The translations under genes and the position numbers were made by a program. The notes beneath the pieces are model-generated. The model saw nothing but the letters and a program-made list of their open reading frames with translations, was not told where the DNA came from and did no database searches. From DATCKG01 sp036562385 (GTDB lineage Bacteria > Bacillota > Sulfobacillia > Symbiobacteriales > Symbiobacteriaceae): a stretch of DNA of 64,000 nucleotides. The DNA lies in NCBI GenBank assembly GCA_036562385.1, contig DATCKG010000112.1, positions 27,251 to 91,250 on the forward strand, given 5' to 3'. Below, piece by piece: positions 49,188 to 57,122 of the stretch (the stretch's first letter is position 1; the number at the start of each line of letters is the position of its first letter).

Positions 49188-49994
49188 ATGGAGGCCATGC
49201 TGGAGATCATCGGTCTGCAGAAGACGTTCTTTGCCGGTACGCCCAATGAGACCAAGGCCCTCAAGGGAATCAACCTGACCCTGGCGCCCGGCGAGTTCGT
49301 CACCGTGGTGGGCAGCAACGGTGCGGGTAAGTCGACCCTGCTCAACGCCATCGCCGGCGTCTTCCCGCCGGATGAGGGGGTCATCCGGCTGGGTGGCGAG
49401 GATATCACCCGGCAATCCGAGGTGGTCCGGGCCCGCCGGATCGGCCGGGTGCTTCAGGACCCGATGGTGGGCACCGCCCCCTCCCTTACGGTCGCGGAGA
49501 ACCTCGCTCTGGCCCTGGCCCGGGGGCAGCGCCGTGGGCTCCGGTGGGCGGTGACTTCCCAAAAGGTCCGCCTCTTCCGGGAAGAACTGGCCCGCCTGGG
49601 GCTGGGGCTGGAGAACCGGCTGAACGACAAGGTGGGACTGCTCAGCGGCGGCCAGCGCCAGGCCCTGAGCCTGCTGATGGCCACCATCACCCGGCCGGAG
49701 GTGCTCCTGCTGGATGAGCACACCGCCGCCCTGGACCCCCGCACCGCGCAGCTGATCGGCGACCTGACCGCCATGTGGGTGCGGGAGCATCGCCTGACCA
49801 CCCTGATGGTCACCCACAATCTGGAGCAGGCGATCCGGCTGGGGGACCGGCTGATCATGATGCACGAGGGTAAGATCCTGTTTGAAGTGAAGGGCCGGGA
49901 GAAACAGGAACTGACCATCGACGGCCTGCGGAAAGCCTTTACCCGGGTTCGCCGCGAGGACTTCGCTTACGACCGGGCTGTACTGGCTGACTGA
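49188..49994 (+). CDS. ABC transporter ATP-binding protein (COG1101 type)
   Basis: A 268-residue ATPase that powers the preceding permease. Walker A is VVGSNGAGKSTLL (about 43-55), Q-loop is GRVLQDPMVGTAPSLTV, signature is LLSGGQRQALSLLMA, Walker B is EVLLLDEHTAALDP, and the switch His is in LMVTHNLEQA. AGGAGGTAAGGCACC precedes the ATG at 49188. The C-terminal 25 residues (IDGLRKAFTRVRREDFAYDR) are typical of this ATPase group. Confidence 0.92.
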   Translation: MEAMLEIIGLQKTFFAGTPNETKALKGINLTLAPGEFVTVVGSNGAGKSTLLNAIAGVFPPDEGVIRLGGEDITRQSEVVRARRIGRVLQDPMVGTAPSLTVAENLALALARGQRRGLRWAVTSQKVRLFREELARLGLGLENRLNDKVGLLSGGQRQALSLLMATITRPEVLLLDEHTAALDPRTAQLIGDLTAMWVREHRLTTLMVTHNLEQAIRLGDRLIMMHEGKILFEVKGREKQELTIDGLRKAFTRVRREDFAYDRAVLAD

Positions 49995-50066
49995 TTCACG
50001 GCGGGGGAGCAACGCCACAACGTGGGGGGTCACCGACGGCATACTAACAGCGTGAGGTGATCCTGA

Positions 50067-50483
50067 GTGAGCGACCCCAACAGCATTCAAGTGGCCCGCG
50101 CTGCCATCCGGATGGCCCTTTCCGCCACCCGGGAGGAGGAGCGGGCGCTGAAAGCACAACTGGCCGAGGAAGGGATTCTGGCTGCAGCCGCCGATTACGG
50201 CGGCGATTTTATCAATTTGCTCAAAAAGGGCGTGGAGCGGGCCGTGGTGGTAGCGGTCCGCGAGGGGCTGGTGGCTGATACGGAGGCGGAACAGGGAGTC
50301 GTGGCCGGCGCCGCGCACGAGGCCATCTCCCAGGTGCTCACCAAGGCCCTGGGGCTCTCGGTGGGCGGCAAGATCGGCGTGGCGCGGCGCGACTCCGACA
50401 TCAGCGTTGCGGTCTTTCTCAGCGTCGGGCTGTTGCACCTGAACGAAGTGGCCATCGGCTTAGCACATCGGGCCATTGGGTGA
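50067..50483 (+). CDS. HutP-family RNA-binding antiterminator-like protein
   Basis: A 138-residue protein resembling HutP, the histidine-dependent antiterminator of the Bacillus hut operon. Matching blocks are the central helix with GAAHEAISQVLTKALG (corresponding to the metal-binding helix of HutP) and the C-terminal strand region DISVAVFLSVGLLHLNEVAI with a final His (LAHRAIG). One of the HutP metal-ligand His positions appears replaced. The start is GTG at 50067 after AGGTGAT, 72 nt downstream of the ATPase gene and without a terminator between. It may bind the UAG repeats of this operon's own leader. Confidence 0.68.
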   Translation: MSDPNSIQVARAAIRMALSATREEERALKAQLAEEGILAAAADYGGDFINLLKKGVERAVVVAVREGLVADTEAEQGVVAGAAHEAISQVLTKALGLSVGGKIGVARRDSDISVAVFLSVGLLHLNEVAIGLAHRAIG

Positions 50484-50547
50484 AAGGGCTGAAGGTGCCA
50501 TTTTTTCGCCACACCGGGACCAAAGATGTTCCAGCTTGTCCATTTCC

Positions 50548-50556
50548 TGCTATAAT
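50548..50556 (+). promoter_or_regulatory. Extended -10 promoter of the 5'-nucleotidase gene
   Basis: TGCTATAAT is a perfect extended -10 element about 40 nt before the start codon. No strong -35 box is seen. Confidence 0.65.
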
Positions 50557-50596
50557 CATTTGTTGGAATTGATTATACAGCAGGAGGCGAGTGGGT

Positions 50597-52435
50597 ATGC
50601 GGCGGTTCCGTTTCCTCGCGGCGCTGGTTGCGGCGGTCCTCACCATGGCCCTGTTGCCGCCGCCGGCTCTTGCCCAAGAGGCCCCGGTCGTCGAAGTCAC
50701 CATCATCCACGACACCCACATGCACGGGAACTTCGAGGCGGACGGCAAGAACATCGCCCAGAAGGCCACCATCATCAACGAGATCCGGTCCCGACGCCCC
50801 TCCGCTGTCTTCGTCGGTGTTGGTGACGATCTGGCAACCTCGCTCCTGTCCAGTGAATTCCAAGGCGCCCAGTCCATCGACGCCTTCAACCGTATGGGAC
50901 TGGCGGTCAACGGCATCGGCAACCACGACTTTGACTTGGGTCCGGAAAACCTGCTGACCCAGGTGCAGAAGGCCAATTTCCCGTTTGTAAACGCCAACCT
51001 GAAGGATATCCGCACCGGTGAGGTTTTCGGCGCCGAGGCGGGCATCCGGGAATACGTGATCTTGGACGTAAACGGCGTCAAGGTCGGCTTTACCAGCCTG
51101 GCTCCGGAAGACACCGCGGAGATCTCCTCCCCGGGTCCATACGTGCAGATCCTGGATTACGCCGAAGCGATGAACAACGTCCTGCCCAAGATGCGGGCGG
51201 ACGGCGCCCAGGTGACGGTCCTGCTCTCCCACATCTGCGCGCCGGATGCTGAAGCGCTGGCCGCCGAGGTGGAGGGCATTGACGTGATCGTCGGCGACCA
51301 CTGCGCCAACGCGGACCTTGAGCAGCCCAAGGTGATCGGCAGCACCATCATCTCCCGGGTCGGCGATGAGTACGACTACGTGGGCGAGCTGACCCTGAAG
51401 GTGCAGGACGGCAAGATCGTGGGGCACGAGTTCACCCGTCACGAGATCACCGCGGAGACTCCGGAAGATCCCGAAATCCGGGCCCTGATGGACGAGTACC
51501 AGAGGCAGTTGGATGAGCGGCTCGGCGAAGTGATCGGCGAGACCTTGGTGCCGCTGGACTCCATCAAGGCGCACAACCGCTTCCGGGAGACTGAACTGGG
51601 CAACTTCATCAGCGATGTGACGCGCGATGTGATGGGAGCGGACATCGCCATCACCAACGGCGGCAACATCCGGGCCGATAAGATCTTCCAGCCCGGTCCG
51701 CTGACCAAGAAAGATGTCATCGACATCCTCCCCTTCACCAACTACATCCTGCTGGTGGAGGTCACTGGCGCCCAGATTGAGGCGGCCCTGGAGCACGGGG
51801 TCAGCACCGTGGAAGAAGGCCACGGGCGCTTCCCGCAGGTCTCGGGCCTGAGCTTCAAGCTCGATCCCACCAGGCCGCCGGGGGACCGGGTCAGCGATAT
51901 CCTGGTGAACGGCGAGCCGCTGGATCCGGAGAAGATCTATAAGCTGGCCGCCAACGACTTCCTGGTGGGCGGCGGCGACGGCTACGAGATGTTTAAGGAC
52001 GCCAGGCGACTGGTGGACGTGGAGGCAGCTCCGCTGGTCTCCACGGCGGTCATCGAGGCGATCCAGAAGGCCGGCACCATCGCCCCCCGGACCGAAGGAC
52101 GCATCCTGTACGTGAAGGGCGTCAGCCTGGAGGTCGGCAAGCCGGCGCTGATCATCGCGACCCGGACCCAGGAGATCGACGTGGCACCGGAACGGAAGGA
52201 CGGGCAGATCTACCTGCCGCTGCGCTGGGTTGCGGAGCTGTACGGCGCCCGAGTCGAATGGGACAACGATACCCGCACCGCCTCCGCCACCATGCCGTGG
52301 GGCAGCAGCGTCTCGGTGAAGATCGGCCAGGACGGCTATATCGTCAACAACCGGACCCTGGTGCCTGCGCCCGTGCTCGAGCAGCTAGGCATCCAGGTCA
52401 CGGTGGAAGGCAATACCGCCCATCTCAGCCTCTGA
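50597..52435 (+). CDS. Secreted 5'-nucleotidase with C-terminal copper-amine-oxidase domain
   Basis: A 612-residue exported metallophosphoesterase of the UshA/YfkN class, expected to dephosphorylate nucleotides outside the cell. Signal peptide is 1-27 (ending PALAQE). The metallophosphatase domain has VTIIHDTHMHGNF, VGVGDD, GIGNHDFDLG and VLLSHICAPDA metal motifs (about 33-215). The 5'-nucleotidase C-terminal domain spans about 290-470 (ITNGGNIRADK, DFLVGGGDGYEMF). Residues 515-612 form a copper-amine-oxidase-like stalk domain (YLPLRWVAELYGARVEWDND). ATG at 50597, 9 nt after AGGAGG. HDTHMHG replaces the usual HDxHG-like motif slightly. Confidence 0.9.
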   Translation: MRRFRFLAALVAAVLTMALLPPPALAQEAPVVEVTIIHDTHMHGNFEADGKNIAQKATIINEIRSRRPSAVFVGVGDDLATSLLSSEFQGAQSIDAFNRMGLAVNGIGNHDFDLGPENLLTQVQKANFPFVNANLKDIRTGEVFGAEAGIREYVILDVNGVKVGFTSLAPEDTAEISSPGPYVQILDYAEAMNNVLPKMRADGAQVTVLLSHICAPDAEALAAEVEGIDVIVGDHCANADLEQPKVIGSTIISRVGDEYDYVGELTLKVQDGKIVGHEFTRHEITAETPEDPEIRALMDEYQRQLDERLGEVIGETLVPLDSIKAHNRFRETELGNFISDVTRDVMGADIAITNGGNIRADKIFQPGPLTKKDVIDILPFTNYILLVEVTGAQIEAALEHGVSTVEEGHGRFPQVSGLSFKLDPTRPPGDRVSDILVNGEPLDPEKIYKLAANDFLVGGGDGYEMFKDARRLVDVEAAPLVSTAVIEAIQKAGTIAPRTEGRILYVKGVSLEVGKPALIIATRTQEIDVAPERKDGQIYLPLRWVAELYGARVEWDNDTRTASATMPWGSSVSVKIGQDGYIVNNRTLVPAPVLEQLGIQVTVEGNTAHLSL

Positions 52436-52465
52436 ACCCCCCATGAACCTCCCTGAATGCAGCAG

Positions 52466-52512
52466 CAAGGCGGCCGCCGGCCTATGCCGGGGCCGCCTTG
52501 CTTTGCGTTTTG
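52466..52512 (+). terminator. Terminator after the 5'-nucleotidase gene
   Basis: CAAGGCGGCC (52466-52475) pairs with GGCCGCCTTG (52491-52500), with an inner CCGG/CCGG helix, followed by CTTTGCGTTTTG. Confidence 0.8.
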
Positions 52513-52527
52513 ACAGGACGCGGATCG

Positions 52528-52968
52528 CTACCGTACCACCATGACCGGGCACGGAGCTGTGTGAACCACACGGTGGGAAACGCTGCCCAAAAGCAGCTCC
52601 TTCACGGGACTCAGGCCGCGGCTGCCCACCACAATTAAATCGTAGCCATCCAGCCGGGCCAGGTCCACGATCTCCTCGGCAGGCTCACCCACCTGCACCT
52701 CCGTGCGGACCCGGTCCTCGGGTAAGCCAAGGGCTTCCAAAGTTTCCTTCAAAATCGGTTCAGCCTTACGGCGAATCATCACATCTACGGGAACCTCGGG
52801 GGCGATCTTGTGCCCAAACTCATCCGTGATGAAGTATGAGCGCGGCACTTGGGCGACGTTGACCACGGTGATCTGCAGGTCCGGCAGACGCTGCGCCAGT
52901 TCCCCCAGCATGCGGGCGGCTTTCAGGGCGCCGGGGCTGCCGTCGGTAGCCAGGAGGACCTTCTTCAC
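52528..52968 (-). CDS. Universal stress protein (UspA family)
   Basis: A 146-residue UspA-fold protein. The N-terminal strand-loop LLATDGSPGALKAAR and the ATP-binding GSRGLSPVKELLLGSVS (G-2x-G-9x-G-S) are both present, so it belongs to the ATP-binding Usp class. HRVVHTAPCPVMVVR ends the protein in the typical way. It is a single cytoplasmic gene, transcribed towards the 5'-nucleotidase terminator. Confidence 0.93.
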   Translation of the reverse strand: MKKVLLATDGSPGALKAARMLGELAQRLPDLQITVVNVAQVPRSYFITDEFGHKIAPEVPVDVMIRRKAEPILKETLEALGLPEDRVRTEVQVGEPAEEIVDLARLDGYDLIVVGSRGLSPVKELLLGSVSHRVVHTAPCPVMVVR

Positions 52969-53111
52969 CTTGACCGCCTCCCCCTGTAGGGTTTGTTCCT
53001 CACTTCCATAGTAAGAGAATAGTGTGTAGACTTACTATCCCACCTGAAGCCGATTCGGCATAGATATTGCGGGTGTCCCAAAAAATGACATCGGTTAGGG
53101 GAGGCGGGCAC

Positions 53112-53147
53112 AAAAAAACCACCCTGGCGGAACAGCGGGGTGGTTTT
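53112..53147 (-). terminator. Terminator after the orphan response regulator
   Basis: AAAACCACCC (53115-53124) pairs with GGGTGGTTTT (53138-53147). Leftward it is followed by a run of T (53118-53112). Confidence 0.9.
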
Positions 53148-53159
53148 CCTGCGGAAGGA

Positions 53160-53804
53160 TTACGGATCGCCTGCGATGCCCTCGCGGATGGCGTAGCCAA
53201 CGGCCTCCGACCGGTTCCGGAGGTGCAGCTTCTCCAAAATGTGGCGCATGTGGTTCTTGACGGTGCTCTCCGCCACATAAAGCTTGGCAGCAATCTCCTT
53301 GTAGGTCAGGCCGGTGGCAGCCAGGCGGAGCACCTCGATCTCTCGCGGCGAGAGCTGCTGGCCCGCTTCCTTGCCGGCACCCGTCTGACGAGGCTGCCGG
53401 AACTCCTTGAGCATCTTGGCCGCCATGACCGAAGAGATGGGCGCTTCGCCGGCAGCGGCGGACTTCAGGGACGCCACCAGCTCGTCCGGGCCAAGGCTCT
53501 TGAGCAGATAGCCATCTGCCCCCGCCTTGATGGCCTCGAAAAGGTCCTTATCCAACTCCGAGACGGTAAGGATAACGACTTTCAGGTCAGGGTAGGCGGC
53601 CTTCAGCTTCCTGGTGGCCTCGACCCCGTCCATTACCGGCATGTTGATGTCCATCAGTACCAGATCGGGCTTCAGTTTGGGCACCAGCTCGAGCGCTTCC
53701 TGACCATTGCTGGCCTCGCCAACTACTTCGACGTCACTATTGGTAAGGATGCTTAGTACGCCCTTGCGAAGCATCAAATGGTCATCGACAATCAGGACTT
53801 TCAT
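53160..53804 (-). CDS. NarL/LuxR-type response regulator
   Basis: A 214-residue regulator. Receiver domain 1-120: DDH, phospho-acceptor Asp in LVLMDINMPV (about 54), LTVSE and Lys in YLLKSLG. C-terminal LuxR helix-turn-helix at 148-210 (LSPREIEVLRLAATGLTYKE, STVKNHMRHILEKL). The ATG at 53804 follows AAGGAGGG; the frame to 53885 was rejected. It has its own promoter and no kinase beside it, although the kinase at 55134 is near. Confidence 0.92.
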   Translation of the reverse strand: MKVLIVDDHLMLRKGVLSILTNSDVEVVGEASNGQEALELVPKLKPDLVLMDINMPVMDGVEATRKLKAAYPDLKVVILTVSELDKDLFEAIKAGADGYLLKSLGPDELVASLKSAAAGEAPISSVMAAKMLKEFRQPRQTGAGKEAGQQLSPREIEVLRLAATGLTYKEIAAKLYVAESTVKNHMRHILEKLHLRNRSEAVGYAIREGIAGDP

Positions 53805-54126
53805 AGCCCGGGCGCCCTCCTTTCCCTTCAGAGTTAACTGTAACATGTGCGAAAGTCTATAGCAATCGGCTACAGAACCTACCACGGATGGTTTCGGACT
53901 ATTTCTGCGTTCCGAAAGGAGAGCGGTGTCCCCTCCTTTCGTACTAATCCTTTGGTCGTCAGTATGCCCGCATCGCCAACCGATTCATTCCCATCGCCCC
54001 TACCGCGGAATCAGATTCCTGCTGGAGCCGCGGCCAGCAAAGCGGGGCATACTTGTAGACGGAACCGGGCATTTCGCGTAAGGCCGTGGTCCGCCGCCCG
54101 CACTCTCGCTGCGGGAAGGTGGGAAC
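53805..54126. other. Intergenic region with a perfect inverted repeat
   Basis: The 322-bp gap between divergent genes holds the response-regulator promoter (53837-53865) and a 9-bp perfect inverted repeat, CGAAAGGAG (53913-53921) with CTCCTTTCG (53933-53941). The repeat contains a Shine-Dalgarno-like core but no reading frame of note follows. Confidence 0.5.
53837..53865 (-). promoter_or_regulatory. Promoter of the orphan response regulator
   Basis: Read leftward, TTGCTA (53865-53860) and TACAGT (53842-53837) are 17 nt apart, shortly before the start at 53804. Confidence 0.5.
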
Positions 54127-54309
54127 GTGTACACCGAACTGCGCCTGAAGCTGCTCACGGGGCGGACCACATCGATCCGTGTGGACCCGCCCTTCCGCCT
54201 CGATGACCTGGAATATCTACCGGGCATCAGGGCCGTCAGCCTGGGCAACCTGACCATCCTTTACGAGGGTCTGGTCTACGACGTGGTCCCTGCGGGACAA
54301 GTGCTGTAG
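54127..54309 (+). CDS. 60-residue hypothetical protein
   Basis: A small protein starting with GTG at 54127, 5-8 nt after GGAAGGTGGG. It begins MYTELRLKLLTGRTTSI and contains the strand-like LGNLTILYEGLVYDVV. The alternating hydrophobic pattern suggests a compact beta fold. No family is recognised. Good ribosome site, base composition like its neighbours and a terminator after it support a real gene. Confidence 0.5.
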   Translation: MYTELRLKLLTGRTTSIRVDPPFRLDDLEYLPGIRAVSLGNLTILYEGLVYDVVPAGQVL

Positions 54310-54359
54310 CAGGCCCGAAGAGGCGGCAGGGCCACGACTTCGCAACCGGTGACCAAACA

Positions 54360-54429
54360 CACAAAGGCGCAAGTCTTCCGGGTGCCAGGAGTTTCAAAGC
54401 ACCAGGACGGACCTGCGCCCCTTTTTGTG
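54360..54429. terminator. Long imperfect terminator between convergent genes
   Basis: CACAAAGGCGCA (54359-54370) pairs imperfectly with TGCGCCCCTTTTTGTG (54414-54429), with inner GGTGC/GCACC pairing. T-runs flank both sides, so it can serve the 60-residue gene rightward and the response regulator leftward. Confidence 0.6.
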
Positions 54430-54466
54430 TCCGGTGGGCCCATGTGCTCCGGGATCGAACAGCCGA

Positions 54467-55165
54467 TTACAGATCGTCCAGCTGGACCAGGCCAGTCTTG
54501 ATCGCAAACTTCGTCAACTCCACCGCATCGTGAAGGTCTAGCTTCTCCATCAGGTTAGCCCGATGAGCCTGGACCGTCTTGATGGAGATAAACAGCTTTT
54601 CGGCGATCTGCTGGTTGGTGAGCCCCTGGGCAATCAGCGTCAGGACCTCACGCTCCCGCTCCGTCAGCTGTTCCAGCTGCGGGTGCATGCCGGACTCCCG
54701 GTGCGAGTGCTGGGAGGACCCGCTACCGTTGCGCTCTCCTTCCTGAATCGAGTCCACCACCGTCTTGGCCACATCCGGGTGGAGGATCACCTGTCCGTTG
54801 ACCACCGCCTTCAGGGCCGAGACCAGTTCCTGGGCTGCCGCCCGCTTCAGTACATACCCGGAAGCGCCGGCCTTCAGGATGGGGAGCACGTACTCTTCAC
54901 TGTCATACATCGAGAGGATCAGGATGGGGAGATCCGGGTACCGCTTCTTCAGTTCGGCTGTGGCCTCGATGCCGTTCATGCGGGGCATGGCGATGTCCAT
55001 CAGCACCGCGTCGGGGCGGAGCTTTTCCACCATCTCCACCGCCTCCAGGCCATCCTGCGCCTCCCCCACCACATCCACCTGGCCGCTGGCGGACAAAAGG
55101 TACCGGATACCCTCCCGCAGAATGGCATGATCATCAACCAGCAGAACCCGTATGCTGCTCACCAA
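54467..55165 (-). CDS. NarL/LuxR-type response regulator (kinase partner)
   Basis: A 232-residue regulator. Receiver: VDDHAILREG, Asp in VLMDIAMPRM (about 57) and Lys in YVLKRAA. A Ser/His/Gly-rich linker (GSGSSQHSHRESG) joins it to the LuxR helix-turn-helix (LTEREREVLTLIAQGLTNQQ, SIKTVQAHRANLMEKL). It starts within the kinase gene (32-nt overlap), marking a coupled two-component pair. Confidence 0.93.
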   Translation of the reverse strand: MVSSIRVLLVDDHAILREGIRYLLSASGQVDVVGEAQDGLEAVEMVEKLRPDAVLMDIAMPRMNGIEATAELKKRYPDLPILILSMYDSEEYVLPILKAGASGYVLKRAAAQELVSALKAVVNGQVILHPDVAKTVVDSIQEGERNGSGSSQHSHRESGMHPQLEQLTEREREVLTLIAQGLTNQQIAEKLFISIKTVQAHRANLMEKLDLHDAVELTKFAIKTGLVQLDDL

Positions 55166-56207
55166 CCTCGCCCCCCTTCGTACGGTCCGGCACAGTCACC
55201 GTAACAGTGGTACCCTTGCCGGGCGCAGAGTGGATCTGCACAGTGCCTCCCACCAGCGAAGCCCGCTCCTGCATTCCGAACAGGCCTAATCCCCGATTGC
55301 GGTCGCTGCAGGTGACCACCGTAACCGGATGGATGCCAATGCCGTCATCCTGGACCCTGCCCACGATGCAGCCCGACTCCCGCTTCAAGCTGACCACCAG
55401 GCGCTTGGCCCTGGCGTGCTTGACCGCGTTGGTGATGGCCTCCTGCATCACCCGAAACAAAGCGGTCTCCAGGTCCTCCGGCAGCCGGTCGGTAAACCCG
55501 GACGCGTCAAACTCCACCTTGAGGCCGAAGGGCTGCACCCGCTGGCTGATGAACCAGCGCAGGGCAGGCACCAGCCCGAGGTCGTCCAGCACCGAGGGCC
55601 GCAGGTCAAACATCAGGCGGCGGGTCTCGTCCAGCGTGCGCTGGGCGATCTCCTTGGTCAGCCGCACTCGACCGGCCACCTCGTCATCCGGATTGGGCAA
55701 CTGCTGCTCCACGACCTCCAGGTTGACGACAATACTGGTCAGCGACTGGCTGGTCTCATCATGCAGTTCCCGGGCAATGCGCTTGCGCTCCTCCTCCATG
55801 GCCCGCAGAATCTGAGCGGCGACGGCCTGCCGGTGCTCAGCCAGCCGGTCCAGCATCACGTTGGCGGTCTCCGAAACCCGAGCAATATCCGGATCGCCGC
55901 CCACCAGCGGCACCCGGGCGGAAAAGTCGCCACGGCGCACCCGGTCCAGCGTCCCCTGGAGCACCGTCAGCGGTCGAAACGCCACCCGCAGGATCGCGTA
56001 GTTCACCGCCAGGGAAACAGCCACACACCCGAGGATGACGGCCGCCGTCACCAATGCACCGGGGGAATGGTACCTCCACACGTAGGTGGTCAGAGCCACC
56101 GACGCGAGGTTCCCGGCTACCATGATCACCGCATTGGCAAAGAGTACTTTGGCAAAAATACTCGTATGGTTATGTATATACGACAGCCAGTAGGAAAGCC
56201 CCCGCAT
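55134..56207 (-). CDS. NarL-family sensor histidine kinase
   Basis: A 357-residue membrane kinase. Two hydrophobic helices (about 18-42 and 50-75) have almost no loop between them, so sensing is likely intramembrane or cytoplasmic. HAMP follows (about 76-130). HisKA_3 phospho-acceptor His is in RIARELHDETSQSLTS (about 148), and the ATPase domain has EAITNAVKHA and VQDDGIGIHP. ATG at 56207 directly follows the OsmC-like stop, with GGAGGT as ribosome site, so the three genes form one unit. Confidence 0.92.
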   Translation of the reverse strand: MRGLSYWLSYIHNHTSIFAKVLFANAVIMVAGNLASVALTTYVWRYHSPGALVTAAVILGCVAVSLAVNYAILRVAFRPLTVLQGTLDRVRRGDFSARVPLVGGDPDIARVSETANVMLDRLAEHRQAVAAQILRAMEEERKRIARELHDETSQSLTSIVVNLEVVEQQLPNPDDEVAGRVRLTKEIAQRTLDETRRLMFDLRPSVLDDLGLVPALRWFISQRVQPFGLKVEFDASGFTDRLPEDLETALFRVMQEAITNAVKHARAKRLVVSLKRESGCIVGRVQDDGIGIHPVTVVTCSDRNRGLGLFGMQERASLVGGTVQIHSAPGKGTTVTVTVPDRTKGGEVGEQHTGSAG

Positions 56208-56627
56208 TTAGACCTCCACGATCTCAAACGAGTATTCCGTCCTGGCAGTCTTATTCACCATATGCAGCACCCCGCAGTACTTCTCGTCAATGTACCGGAG
56301 TGCCTTCTCCACCTTGGCCGGATCAATTCCCCGCCCATACAGCCGGTAATGCATGCGGACATGGGTGAAGACCATCGGATCCTGGTCCGCCTGCTCGGCC
56401 TCCACCTCGATGTCGATCCGCTCCACCGGCTGGCGCATCTTCTTCATCAGCGTCACCAGGTTGCTGCCCGAACAGGCGCCGAGCCCCAGGCAGACCAGTT
56501 CCTTGGCCCTGGGTCCCACGGGCCGGTCCTGATCGTCCACCCCTACCTGAAGGGAGATGCCCCCTCCGGTAGTGGCGTCAAATGCATACCCGATGCCGTT
56601 CCAACGGAGCGCGGCCCGATGTGTCAT
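56208..56627 (-). CDS. OsmC/Ohr-family protein
   Basis: A 139-residue OsmC-type protein, a family of thiol peroxidases that reduce organic hydroperoxides. The two redox Cys positions are present: GLGACSGSNLVTLM (about 55) and EKYCGVLHMV (about 119). The ATG at 56627 has GAGGGG upstream; the frame to 56642 was rejected. It is the first gene of a unit with the sensor kinase and response regulator, so thiol or peroxide stress may be the signal. That is inference. Confidence 0.88.
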   Translation of the reverse strand: MTHRAALRWNGIGYAFDATTGGGISLQVGVDDQDRPVGPRAKELVCLGLGACSGSNLVTLMKKMRQPVERIDIEVEAEQADQDPMVFTHVRMHYRLYGRGIDPAKVEKALRYIDEKYCGVLHMVNKTARTEYSFEIVEV

Positions 56628-56760
56628 CGCTGTTCCCCTCACGAATCACCATAATGCCTAGACATTCGCTAAACGAAAGCAGTCTCCCTTTGGAACCCTG
56701 CCAAATTTGGACGAATGGCCTGCTCCTTTCGTGACGTTTCCATGGCCTGAATGGGCGGAA

Positions 56761-56783
56761 AGCCCGCCACGGTACGGCGGGCT
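56761..56783 (-). terminator. Terminator after the 43-residue CxxC protein gene
   Basis: AGCCCGCC (56761-56768) pairs with GGCGGGCT (56776-56783). Leftward it is followed by TTCCGCC. It lies 36 nt after the small gene's stop. Confidence 0.65.
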
Positions 56784-56819
56784 CCGCACACCAGCCCGAA
56801 GATCCCGGATCCGCCGGCC

Positions 56820-56951
56820 TTACAGGCAGGTCTTGCAGATCCCCGGGTACTTGCCGAAAAACGGATTGAAGCCCGGAAACGGCAGCACACACAGGGGACA
56901 GGCAAAGGGGCCGCCCACAGGGGGCAGAAGACCAAAGGCACCGTAAAGCAC
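56820..56951 (-). CDS. 43-residue protein with two CxxC motifs
   Basis: A small gene with an unusually strong ribosome site: GGAGGTGAT ends 3 nt before a GTG at 56951. The protein starts MLYGAFGLLPPVGG, then FACPLC, an aromatic- and proline-rich spacer (FPGFNPFFGKYPG) and ICKTCL at the very end. CPLC and CKTC are 17 residues apart, a spacing suited to a zinc ribbon or rubredoxin-like knuckle. The N-terminal half is hydrophobic and Gly/Pro-rich. A terminator follows. No family is recognised. A 97-codon frame in another phase was rejected. Confidence 0.6.
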   Translation of the reverse strand: MLYGAFGLLPPVGGPFACPLCVLPFPGFNPFFGKYPGICKTCL

Positions 56952-57048
56952 TGGATCACCTCCAGCCGGTCTCCTTCAGCTTACGCCCTCACGCCAGGGG
57001 TTGTTCCCCCTGTGAAACGCATCTATCCCGAATTGTGTGTGGACGGCC

Positions 57049-57078
57049 TTGTCCATTTCGGAACGGAAATGTTATGGT
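57049..57078 (+). promoter_or_regulatory. Promoter of the Cof-type phosphatase gene
   Basis: TTGTCC (57049-57054) and TATGGT (57073-57078) are 18 nt apart, 44 nt before the start codon. Confidence 0.45.
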
Positions 57079-57122
57079 ATGAGACATGAGTGCACCGGAA
57101 CATGTATAAAGGAGGCCCAGCC

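Noticed and set aside
56669..56959. A 97-codon frame overlapping the 43-residue CxxC gene in another phase
   Set aside because: It starts without a well-spaced ribosome site and runs through the terminator hairpin. The shorter frame has ideal spacing and ends before the hairpin.
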